Assembly (NCBI GenBank): GCA_937983475.1
Contig: CALJZV010000015.1
Span: forward strand, 1-10,415
Source of the DNA: an uncultured Verrucomicrobiales bacterium
GTDB lineage: Bacteria > Verrucomicrobiota > Verrucomicrobiia > Limisphaerales > JACDHS01
Length of the DNA: 10,415 nucleotides
Direction: 5' to 3'
Shown here: positions 1 through 6,043 of the stretch, one piece after another
How the letters are laid out: every line of letters starts with the position of its first letter
Numbering within the stretch: the stretch's first letter is position 1
The notes under the pieces: generated by a model
Told to the model about the DNA's origin: nothing
Databases searched by the model: none
The model's input: the letters and a program-made list of their open reading frames with translations, nothing else
Position numbers and translations under genes: made by a program

Positions 1-1640
1 TGCTTCCAAAAAAACACAAGCCAATCGCCGTTGCCGCCGCGCCCGCCATTGGCAACTACCGCTTGCCGCCCATTGACCTTCTGCAATTGCCGGACACCAC
101 GGTGAAGCCCACCGAATCCAAGGAGGAGTTGATCGCCAACGCCCAGTTGATGAAGAACACGCTGGCGCAGTTCGACATCGAGGTGGCTATCGGCGACATC
201 ACCAAGGGACCCACCATCACGCGGTATGAGTTGCATCCGGCTCCGGGTGTGCGCCTGGAGAAAATCACCGCGTTGAGCAACAACATTTCCGCCGCCCTTA
301 AGGCCGAGCGCATCAACATCCTGGCGCCGGTCCCCGGCAAAAGCTCCGTCGGCGTCGAGGTGCCCAATGCCGTGAAGACCAAAGTCATCATGCGCGACCT
401 GCTGGAGTCGGAGGAATGGCAGAAAACCAAAGCGCGCATTCCGCTGGCATTGGGCAAGGATGTTTACGGCCAGCCAATGATTGCCGACCTCGCCGAGATG
501 CCGCATTTGCTCATCGCCGGCAGCACTGGCTCGGGCAAGTCGGTCTGCATCAATTCCATTATCGCCTCCCTGCTCTACCGGTTTCCACCGGACCAATTGC
601 GGTTTGTGATGATTGATCCCAAGGTGGTCGAGTTGCAGCAGTACAACGTGCTGCCGCACTTGGTGGTGCCGGTAGTGACCGATCCCAAGAAGGTCATTCT
701 GGCGCTGCGCTGGGTCGTCAACGAAATGGAAAAACGTTACAAGATCTTCGCGAAAGTCGGCGTCAGGAACATCAAATCCTTCAATGAGCGTCCGCGCAAC
801 AAGCCCATTCCCAAGTCCGAACCCGAGTTGCCGCTGATGGCCAAGAAGGAGAAGATCGAGGCCAACCAAGACGGTTTCGCCGTGGAACTGGACGAGGAAA
901 TCGTGGTGCCGCGCGACGAGGACATTATCATTCCCGACAAGCTCAGCTACATTGTCGTGATCATTGACGAGTTGGCGGACCTCATGCTGGTGGCGCCGGC
1001 CGACGTGGAAATGGCCATTGCCCGCATCACCCAGATGGCCCGGGCCGCGGGCATCCATTGCATCGTGGCGACGCAACGCCCTTCGGTGGACGTCATCACC
1101 GGCGTCATCAAGGCCAACATTCCGGCGCGCATTGCCTTCCAAGTGGCGGCCAAAGTGGACTCGCGGACGATTCTTGACGCCATGGGTGCTGACAAGCTGC
1201 TGGGCAAGGGCGACATGCTGTATTTGCCTCCTGGATCGGCCAAGCTCATCCGCGCCCAAGGAGCCTTGATCACTGACCAGGAAATCCAGGAAGCGGTGGA
1301 CTTCATCGCGCAGCAGGGCAAGCCAAGCTACGAAATGGAAATTCACCAGCAGTTGCAGAAGCCCGTGAGCAGTTTCGACAGCGAAGGCGGCGGTTGCGAC
1401 GAGGACGAGGATCTCATTCAGCAATGCATTGAAGTGATTCGCAGCGAGCAAAAGGCCAGCGTCTCGCTGATGCAACGCCGCTTGCGCCTGGGCTACACCC
1501 GTGCCGCCCGCATCATGGACGAACTGGAGAACCGCGGCATTGTCGGCCCCAGCAAGGGCGCCGAGCCGCGAGACATCCTCATAGATCTGGACGGCGGCGG
1601 CGCGGACGGGCGGAGTGCGGATTCCGCCGCTGCGTTATGA
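1..1640 (+). CDS. ftsK: FtsK/SpoIIIE DNA translocase, C-terminal motor (5' truncated)
   Basis: Hexameric ATP-driven double-stranded DNA pump that clears chromosome ends through the division septum; the motor is cytoplasmic and the full protein is membrane-anchored. The reading frame is open from nt 3 with no stop before the window edge, so the N-terminal membrane segments and linker lie outside; a TTG at 63 is internal to the conserved NYRLPPIDLL motif and is not the start. Visible parts: alpha domain (about nt 180-420), Walker A GSTGSGKS (519-542), Walker B VVIIDELAD (aspartate codon at 966), the ATQRPSVDVITG motif, and a C-terminal winged-helix gamma domain (about 1400-1590) that in this family reads polar KOPS-type sequences. 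An acidic, Lys-rich insertion (about 780-940) separates the alpha/beta core from Walker B. It ends in a Gly/Ala-rich tail with TGA at 1638. Family assignment is firm; which paralogue it is cannot be told. Confidence 0.96.
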   Translation, partial: LPKKHKPIAVAAAPAIGNYRLPPIDLLQLPDTTVKPTESKEELIANAQLMKNTLAQFDIEVAIGDITKGPTITRYELHPAPGVRLEKITALSNNISAALKAERINILAPVPGKSSVGVEVPNAVKTKVIMRDLLESEEWQKTKARIPLALGKDVYGQPMIADLAEMPHLLIAGSTGSGKSVCINSIIASLLYRFPPDQLRFVMIDPKVVELQQYNVLPHLVVPVVTDPKKVILALRWVVNEMEKRYKIFAKVGVRNIKSFNERPRNKPIPKSEPELPLMAKKEKIEANQDGFAVELDEEIVVPRDEDIIIPDKLSYIVVIIDELADLMLVAPADVEMAIARITQMARAAGIHCIVATQRPSVDVITGVIKANIPARIAFQVAAKVDSRTILDAMGADKLLGKGDMLYLPPGSAKLIRAQGALITDQEIQEAVDFIAQQGKPSYEMEIHQQLQKPVSSFDSEGGGCDEDEDLIQQCIEVIRSEQKASVSLMQRRLRLGYTRAARIMDELENRGIVGPSKGAEPRDILIDLDGGGADGRSADSAAAL

Positions 1641-2028
1641 CGATCGGATTTGTTGGTGACGTCTTAAAACAGGACAGGATTTGTCCTGCCTTTCAGAGTA
1701 AGTTTTCGGCCAAAGTCGTTGTTGCCGAGTGAACCGGACATCTCACTTGGGGGAAATGGCGTCCGTCTTTGGTTTATGTTGGATTTGTAGGGAGTTTTTC
1801 CAGCGGCAATGAAGAGTTCCGTTATTGTTAGTTCTTGGGAATCAATCAGTTGAAATGGCTGGGTGACAGGGCGCGCGTTCGCGCCTCCACGTGTTTCTCC
1901 GCAGATGTTGTCAACAACAAGCAAGGAATTGCTTTTGGTGGATTGGGAAAGCAAATCAACAAAAAAACTGGCATGGCCGATGCTCCCAACCCGCTGTTCC
2001 TCAATAAACCCTAAAACACCGACTCATT
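1641..2028. other. 388-bp intergenic region with small hairpins, no convincing gene
   Basis: The stretch between ftsK and the next secreted-protein gene looks more AT-rich than its neighbours. It holds three short inverted repeats: CAGGACA/TGTCCTG (1670-1688), GGCGCG/CGCGCC with a CGTT loop (1870-1885), and TTGCTTT/AAAGCAA with a 12-nt loop (1929-1954). A 96-codon minus-strand frame exists here, but it has low-complexity composition and no ribosome-binding site or recognisable domain. I see no sigma70 promoter good enough to report for the downstream gene. Confidence 0.5.
1670..1688. repeat. Short hairpin just after ftsK, possible weak terminator
   Basis: A perfect 7-bp inverted repeat (CAGGACA, 5-nt loop, TGTCCTG) begins 30 nt after the ftsK stop codon. 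It is followed by CCTTTC on the plus strand and by TTTT on the minus strand. It therefore looks more like a weak minus-strand or bidirectional terminator than a strong ftsK terminator. Function is uncertain. Confidence 0.3.
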
Positions 2029-3795
2029 ATGAAAACCCCCATTCGGCTGCTGGCGAGTAAGACCCTTCTGACGATTGGTCTGGCCGCTGCGGCAACCTTC
2101 CCCCAAACCATACACGCCAAACTGTTTGATTACGGCGTGGACTCCGAGAACCTCGGCAAGGGCGATCAGATTTACTTTCTTTCCATGGCCACCAATAAGC
2201 TGGGTGGCTATGTCAACAGCGTGACGAACGTGGCCAGCCTGATGAGCTACTATCAAAGCCAAGGCATCAAATGGTTCGCCATCAAGGCGGGTTCGGGCGG
2301 AATCCACTTTCCGAGCGACTCCAACCGGCAGGTGACATCGGCGGTTATCACCGAGGCTCGCAACAAGGGGATTAAAATATTCCCTTATACCCGCTCCTTT
2401 GGCACGAATGTGGCGGCGGAGATTGCGCTGGCCAACTACTACAATGGCCTGGGCGCGGACGGTTTTATTATTGACGCCGAAGTGGAATGGGAATCCCACA
2501 TCCTGGCAGACGGTCCCGCGAAGGCGACCCAGCTTTGCAACGGCATCAAGGCCGCGTATCCCACCCGTTTCCTGGCGCATTGCCCGCTCCCAATCATCAG
2601 CCTGCACTCAACCTTTCCCTACAAGGAATTCGGCAAGGGCTGCGACGCGGTGATGCCGCAGGCGTATTGGAACGACTTGGGCAAGTCACCGCAGCAGGTG
2701 GTGGACTGGATGAACACCGAATGGCGCAACTGGCAGGATTCGCTCGGCGCGGCGGATCGGGATGCCATCAAGCCGCTTGCGCCAGTGGGACAGGGCTATG
2801 TGGTGTCCCCGCAAACCTACACCAACGGTCACATTGCGCAGTTCTTTGAAGCGTTGAGGACCAACATGACCTGCGTGACGCCGGGCGGATACCGGGGCGT
2901 GAGCTTTTGGCGCGCGGACATGCACACCACTCAGATGTGGACGGAAATTGGCACCAACACCATTGGCGGCTCGGCTCCCACCGACGGCAGCATTATCATT
3001 GACAACCCTGCGGCGACAATCGTGGGAAGCTGGACCACCGGCACCAGCGCGCCCGACAAATATGGCGCGGATTACAAATACAAGAGCCAGGGCACCGGGG
3101 CCAATTATCATCAATACACGCCGACCATCGCCTACTCCGGCAACCATCAGGTGTTTACCTGGTATTCAGCGGGCAGCAACCGGAGCGGCGGCACGCCGCA
3201 CGTGGTGAACTACAACGGCGGCACCTCGACCGTGTTGGTCAACCAGAAGGTCAACGGCGGCAAGTGGAATCTCTTGGGCTCCTACAACTTCAATACCGGC
3301 ACGACGGGCTATGTGAGAATCACCGACGGATTCGCAGACGCGGGGCAGATTTCAATGGCCGATGCGATCAAGTTCGTGCCGCAACCAGTGGACATCATCA
3401 TTGACAACCCGCAGGCGATTGTCACCGGGTCGTGGACTCTGGCGACCAGCGCGACGGACAAATACGGCGCGGACTACCGGTGGAAATCCGGCGGCACGGG
3501 GAGCGCCAGCGTGCGGTTCATCCCCAACATTCCGCTGGAAGGCAACTACGAGGTCTTTGAATGGCACACTCAGGGAGCAAATCGCCCGGCCAACGCGCCC
3601 TACACGATTGCGGGCGGCGGGACGAACACGCCGGTGGTGGTGACAATCAGCCAAGTGACCAACGGCGGAAAGTGGAATTCCCTGGGAATCCACAAGTTCG
3701 CCCTGGGCACCTCCGGCTCAGTAACACTTAAGGACAACTTCACAGGCAGCGCCGGCAACGCCGACGCCGTCAAGCTGGTCTTTGTGTCGCAATAA
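2029..3795 (+). CDS. Secreted TIM-barrel glycoside-hydrolase-like protein with two golvesin-C-like domains
   Basis: 588 aa, probably secreted. Residues 1-30 form a Sec signal peptide (Lys/Arg start, hydrophobic core, cleavage likely after IHA30). Residues about 31-310 look like a TIM barrel: strand ends DGFIIDAEVEWE (D144-E155, acidic candidates D149, E151, E153), MPQAYW (209-214), PVGQGY and GVSFWRAD (F293-W294) match the pattern of GH18/GH25/DUF1906-like barrels, but I cannot name the family. Residues about 322-450 and 456-588 are two copies of a golvesin-C/xanthan-lyase-type beta-sandwich, each starting IIIDNP and sharing KYGADY, an F.W/E.W strand, a GGKWN-LG motif and an A(I/V)K(F/L)V end. 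This domain is often attached to secreted polysaccharide-acting enzymes and may bind carbohydrate or cell surface. A sugar-polymer hydrolase is inferred; substrate unknown. The ATG at 2029 has no clear ribosome-binding site but gives a proper signal peptide. A strong terminator follows. Confidence 0.85.
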   Translation: MKTPIRLLASKTLLTIGLAAAATFPQTIHAKLFDYGVDSENLGKGDQIYFLSMATNKLGGYVNSVTNVASLMSYYQSQGIKWFAIKAGSGGIHFPSDSNRQVTSAVITEARNKGIKIFPYTRSFGTNVAAEIALANYYNGLGADGFIIDAEVEWESHILADGPAKATQLCNGIKAAYPTRFLAHCPLPIISLHSTFPYKEFGKGCDAVMPQAYWNDLGKSPQQVVDWMNTEWRNWQDSLGAADRDAIKPLAPVGQGYVVSPQTYTNGHIAQFFEALRTNMTCVTPGGYRGVSFWRADMHTTQMWTEIGTNTIGGSAPTDGSIIIDNPAATIVGSWTTGTSAPDKYGADYKYKSQGTGANYHQYTPTIAYSGNHQVFTWYSAGSNRSGGTPHVVNYNGGTSTVLVNQKVNGGKWNLLGSYNFNTGTTGYVRITDGFADAGQISMADAIKFVPQPVDIIIDNPQAIVTGSWTLATSATDKYGADYRWKSGGTGSASVRFIPNIPLEGNYEVFEWHTQGANRPANAPYTIAGGGTNTPVVVTISQVTNGGKWNSLGIHKFALGTSGSVTLKDNFTGSAGNADAVKLVFVSQ

Positions 3796-3828
3796 AGGTT
3801 TTGCGGTTTGGTTCGGTTCGTTGGATTG

Positions 3829-3872
3829 CAAGAGACGGATGCTGAGTGGCATCCGTCTCTTGTTTTTATTTT
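3829..3872 (+). terminator. Rho-independent terminator of the TIM-barrel/golvesin gene
   Basis: A perfect 14-bp stem (CAAGAGACGGATGC with its complement, 3829-3842 and 3849-3862) encloses the 6-nt loop TGAGTG and runs into TTTTTATTTT (3863-3872). It lies 33 nt after the TAA at 3793. There is no T-tract on the other side, so it terminates plus-strand transcription; the opposing oxidoreductase gene ends about 50 bp beyond. Confidence 0.93.
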
Positions 3873-3923
3873 ACCGAAGGCTGAGCTGAGGGTGAAACGA
3901 CTATGGGCAAACGAAAGGCCTCA

Positions 3924-5255
3924 TTAACTCACCCACTTTGGTTCCCATCCCGGACGGTAATCGCGCCGCAAAAAGACGTTGGCTTCCTTCAAATTGGCAA
4001 ACCGCAGCTTTTTGGCGTCCCAAGAAAGCGTCGTCTTGGGGAAACGTGTGGCTACGCCGCCGAGCAGAACTGCTTCGGTGAGCGCCGCCGAATAATCAAA
4101 GTTCGCAGAAGTCTTGCCGTTGCCGCGGCAGGCTTCCACAAACTGCATCCAGTGGTTGAGTTTGGGCAGTTCCGGATAATTAAAGCTTTGGAATTGCTCG
4201 GCAGGAAGCAATTGGGGTTTGCCGACATGTGGCAGAACCATGATGCCCTTGGCACCGATGAAAATGGAGCCCTGCTCAGGCAGCTTGGCGTTGGGGCCCA
4301 GCAAATCGCGCACCGACTGCGGCGGGCGCATGTCGCCGTCATACCACGTCACCTGGACTGTTTTGCCCTCGGTGAACCGCGTGGCCGGAAAAATATAATG
4401 GATTACCGCATTGATGGCCCAGTTGGTTGCGTTGGGAGCCGGCCCCTCGGAGCGAACCGAAATGGGCGCAGTCAGATCCAGCGCCTTGAACACCGGGTCG
4501 TAAATGTGACAGCCCATGTCACCAAACGTGCCCGTGCCGAACTCCAGCCGTTTGCGCCAGTTTTTCGGGTGATAATAATCGGCAATGAACGGGCGCTCGG
4601 CTGCCACGCCCAGCCAAAGGTCCCAATTCAGACCCTGCGGCACCGGGTCGGATTTTTGTGGAAGGGGCTGGGAGTCCCCCCACTGCTTGCTGCTCCAGGT
4701 ATGGACCTCTTTTATTTTCCCAATGGCCAAAGATTGCACCAACCGAACGGCCGTTCGATATTCAACGCTCGAATGCACTTGGATGCCCATCTGCGTGACC
4801 ACCTTGGAAGCCCGGGCCTGCAACTGCATCTGCCTGGTTTCAAACACGTTTTGCGCCAGCGGTTTTTGACCGTAAACGTGCTTTCCAAGCTGCATGGCCG
4901 CCATTCCCATGGCGCAGTGCATGTGGTCGGGCGTGCAGATGCTGACCGCGTCCAGATTGCGGTGCTCGCGGGACAACAGCTCGCGCCAATCCTGGTAAAT
5001 TTTCACCTCCGGATACTTCGAGCGGAGCTGCTCGGCCTTGGGCAGGTCCACATCCGCCACGGCCACCAAGTCCACCAAACCGGTGTCCACCAGCGAATTG
5101 ATGTCCAGCGACGCGATGCCGCCCGCGCCAAAACTGGCCATGCGCAGCCGGGCGTTGGCGGAATTCGCCCCCAGGTGGCTGACAAATGGAAAAGCGGCGC
5201 CAGCCGCGGCCATGTGACGGATAAATGAACGGCGTGAGGTGCGTTGGGAATTCAT
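3924..5255 (-). CDS. Gfo/Idh/MocA-family oxidoreductase with Tat signal
   Basis: 443 aa NAD(P)-dependent sugar dehydrogenase-like protein. It begins with a twin-arginine signal (SRRSFIR, R8-R9, then an Ala-rich hydrophobic stretch), so it is probably exported folded with its cofactor. The Rossmann fold starts at about residue 37 with FGAGGIA (G43-G46) and an acidic beta2 end (VADVD, D68/D70). The cofactor/catalytic segment reads VYGQKPLAQ (Q130-K131-P132): the lysine is kept, while the usual Glu of EKP is Gln. The C-terminal part carries WDLWLG, YHPKNWRK and GTFGDMGCHIYDP, typical of the large exported clade in Planctomycetes and Verrucomicrobia. The ATG at 5255 is preferred over a TTG at 5291 because it puts the Tat motif near the N-terminus. 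It lies 54 bp after the 113-aa gene on the same strand, so an operon is likely. Substrate unknown; relatives oxidise sugar or inositol hydroxyls, some at C3 of glycosides. Confidence 0.92.
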   Translation of the reverse strand: MNSQRTSRRSFIRHMAAAGAAFPFVSHLGANSANARLRMASFGAGGIASLDINSLVDTGLVDLVAVADVDLPKAEQLRSKYPEVKIYQDWRELLSREHRNLDAVSICTPDHMHCAMGMAAMQLGKHVYGQKPLAQNVFETRQMQLQARASKVVTQMGIQVHSSVEYRTAVRLVQSLAIGKIKEVHTWSSKQWGDSQPLPQKSDPVPQGLNWDLWLGVAAERPFIADYYHPKNWRKRLEFGTGTFGDMGCHIYDPVFKALDLTAPISVRSEGPAPNATNWAINAVIHYIFPATRFTEGKTVQVTWYDGDMRPPQSVRDLLGPNAKLPEQGSIFIGAKGIMVLPHVGKPQLLPAEQFQSFNYPELPKLNHWMQFVEACRGNGKTSANFDYSAALTEAVLLGGVATRFPKTTLSWDAKKLRFANLKEANVFLRRDYRPGWEPKWVS

Positions 5256-5288
5256 GGCCAAGTTTGTAGCGGATATGCTCTCCGGGAA

Positions 5289-5314
5289 CAAGACGCTGGC
5301 TGGTTTTTCTCAGG
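5289..5314 (-). repeat. Repeated intergenic element, copy 1 (contiguous)
   Basis: On the plus strand a 15-nt block (CAAGACGCTGGCTGG, 5289-5303) is joined directly to TTTTTCTCAGG (5304-5314). Both blocks recur at 9760-9805 with 20 nt inserted between them. On the minus strand the element spans the TGA of the 113-aa gene and stops 33 nt before the ATG of the oxidoreductase. The sequence CTTGGC also stands just before the ATG in both places. Confidence 0.7.
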
Positions 5315-5651
5315 CGGCCTGCGCAAAGATGCGCTGTGTCCTCGCGAAGACCTGCCGCTGCTTCTCGGCCTGCCGCCGGGCTTGCTGGGCTTTTTCGTCC
5401 AGCAAGCCCGGGAAGAACAGGAGCGGAAACGGCGTCATCCACGCTATGGCCGCCGCCTCGTTGGCCGCGCGGCGCAAAGGCGCGTTGAGCGCCGGCTCCT
5501 GGCAGGCCGCAAGCATCTCTTGGAGCAACCGGCCTTTGAGCTTCTCCAGTTCGGTTTCCTGTGTCACACGAAACGGCGCCACCGCAGGTTTGATCTCAAA
5601 CCGGGTTGGCGTTCCAAATCGTGTCGGCACTGTTTGTTTTAATGTTTTCAT
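5310..5651 (-). CDS. Hypothetical protein, 113 aa, upstream of the oxidoreductase
   Basis: I do not recognise the family. The ATG at 5651 is preceded by AAAGGGAAAC, a weak Shine-Dalgarno-like purine stretch, which favours it over an upstream in-frame start at 5714 that would run into the terminator U-tract. The protein opens with a Thr/Pro-rich basic segment (1-30), then a charged helix (31-60), a hydrophobic segment of about 18 residues (AAAIAWMTPFPLLFFPGLL, about 66-84) that could be one membrane helix or a buried core, and an Ala/Gln/Arg/Lys helical tail (85-113). It has no signal peptide. It ends 54 bp before the oxidoreductase start on the same strand, with the repeated element covering its stop codon, so co-transcription is likely. 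The role is unknown. Confidence 0.7.
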   Translation of the reverse strand: MKTLKQTVPTRFGTPTRFEIKPAVAPFRVTQETELEKLKGRLLQEMLAACQEPALNAPLRRAANEAAAIAWMTPFPLLFFPGLLDEKAQQARRQAEKQRQVFARTQRIFAQAA

Positions 5652-5706
5652 GTTTCCCTTTCTGAGCCGCCTTCGGACGGCGCTGAGTCGTTTTTGCGTG
5701 TCAAGT

Positions 5707-5745
5707 AAAAGCAAAAACCCACGGCTGCTTCGGCAACCGTGGGTT
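5707..5745 (-). terminator. Minus-strand intrinsic terminator or attenuator
   Basis: Read on the minus strand, AACCCACGG-UUGC (5745-5733) pairs with GCA-G-CCGUGGGUU (5728-5716) around a CGAA loop, giving a 13-bp stem. The one non-Watson-Crick position (5736/5725) is a U.G wobble on the minus strand but a C.A mismatch on the plus strand. A U-rich tail TTTTTGCTTTT (5717-5707) follows only on the minus strand. Strand assignment is therefore good. It lies 24 nt after the stop codon of the 37-codon ORF and 55 nt before the ATG of the 113-aa gene, so it either ends a small transcript or acts as an attenuator for the downstream genes. Confidence 0.85.
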
Positions 5746-5769
5746 CTTCAAAATCTGTTTTATGTTCGT

Positions 5770-5883
5770 TTAGAAGACCAATTCCACGTTGCCAGTCGGC
5801 GCCCACGAGGCGCGCCAGATGGACATCGTTCCTTGGGAACGATGGGCGCGCAGGCAGGTCTTGACTGTAAACGTGTTCTTCAT
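5770..5883 (-). CDS. Candidate small ORF, 37 codons, near-leaderless
   Basis: The minus-strand frame runs from ATG at 5883 to TAA at 5770 and encodes a basic peptide starting MKNTFTVKTCLRAHR and ending TGNVELVF. About 28 of 36 third codon positions are G or C, as expected for a coding gene in this DNA. A near-consensus promoter ends 12 nt upstream, leaving a leader of only about 6 nt and no Shine-Dalgarno site, so translation would be leaderless. A terminator follows 24 nt after the stop. The peptide matches no family I know and has no run of one amino acid as a classical attenuator peptide would. Within it lies a strong two-part RNA hairpin (5851-5810), so the transcript may instead be a structured RNA. 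The annotation as coding is tentative. Confidence 0.45.
   Translation of the reverse strand: MKNTFTVKTCLRAHRSQGTMSIWRASWAPTGNVELVF
5810..5851 (-). repeat. Two-part stem-loop inside the small transcript
   Basis: On the minus strand GCGCGCC (5851-5845) pairs with GGCGCGC (5816-5810), and directly inside it CATCGTTCC (5844-5836) pairs with GGAACGATG (5832-5824) around a CAA triloop. A 7-nt bulge lies on the 3' side. Sixteen perfect base pairs in 42 nt is a strong fold for a coding segment. Confidence 0.75.
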
Positions 5884-5895
5884 GCGAACGGCGGC

Positions 5896-5924
5896 ATTAA
5901 AGCCCATATTGGGCCAAATGTCAA
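5896..5924 (-). promoter_or_regulatory. Minus-strand sigma70-type promoter with palindrome in its spacer
   Basis: The -35 box TTGACA (5924-5919) is a perfect match; a 17-nt spacer leads to the -10 box TTTAAT (5901-5896), five of six matches. Predicted start is near 5889. The spacer contains a GCCCA-TAT-TGGGC palindrome (5902-5914) placed where a bound regulator would cover the promoter core. Confidence 0.7.
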
Positions 5925-5945
5925 ACAGCAGGCTGGAATCTAATA

Positions 5946-5973
5946 TTGACCGGCTTATGCCCACCGTTAAAAT
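5946..5973 (+). promoter_or_regulatory. Plus-strand sigma70-type promoter for the three-repeat protein
   Basis: TTGACC (5946-5951) and TAAAAT (5968-5973) are each five of six matches to the consensus, with a 16-nt spacer. A start near 5980 would give a leader of about 64 nt before the ATG at 6044. Its -35 box is only 21 bp from the -35 box of the divergent minus-strand promoter. Confidence 0.55.
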
Positions 5974-6043
5974 ACCTACTTGCAACCAAGCAGCCATCTG
6001 TCTGCCTATACAGTCTTATTCATTCACCATTTATTACAACATC

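Noticed and set aside
1664..1954. 96-codon minus-strand frame in the ftsK downstream gap
   Set aside because: There is no ribosome-binding site, domain or promoter, and the composition is mixed. It runs through two of the inverted repeats.
3903..5228. 441-codon open frame on the plus strand opposite the oxidoreductase
   Set aside because: It is a shadow of the GC-rich oxidoreductase gene: it is rich in Arg, His and Gly, has no domain, and begins within the convergent intergenic region. The minus-strand frame has a Tat signal and clear family motifs.
5256..5291. TTG start at 5291 adding 12 residues to the oxidoreductase
   Set aside because: It would displace the twin-arginine motif from the N-terminus and falls inside the repeated element. 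The ATG at 5255 is better.
5676..5704. Second minus-strand TTGACA (5704-5699) as a promoter for the 113-aa gene
   Set aside because: At the right spacing the -10 position reads GCCGTC, which is not a usable box. A small hairpin follows instead.
5789..6043. In-frame 85-codon upstream extension of the three-repeat protein
   Set aside because: It would bury the signal peptide, and the region contains a promoter and the opposite-strand small unit. The ATG at 6044 gives a normal signal peptide.
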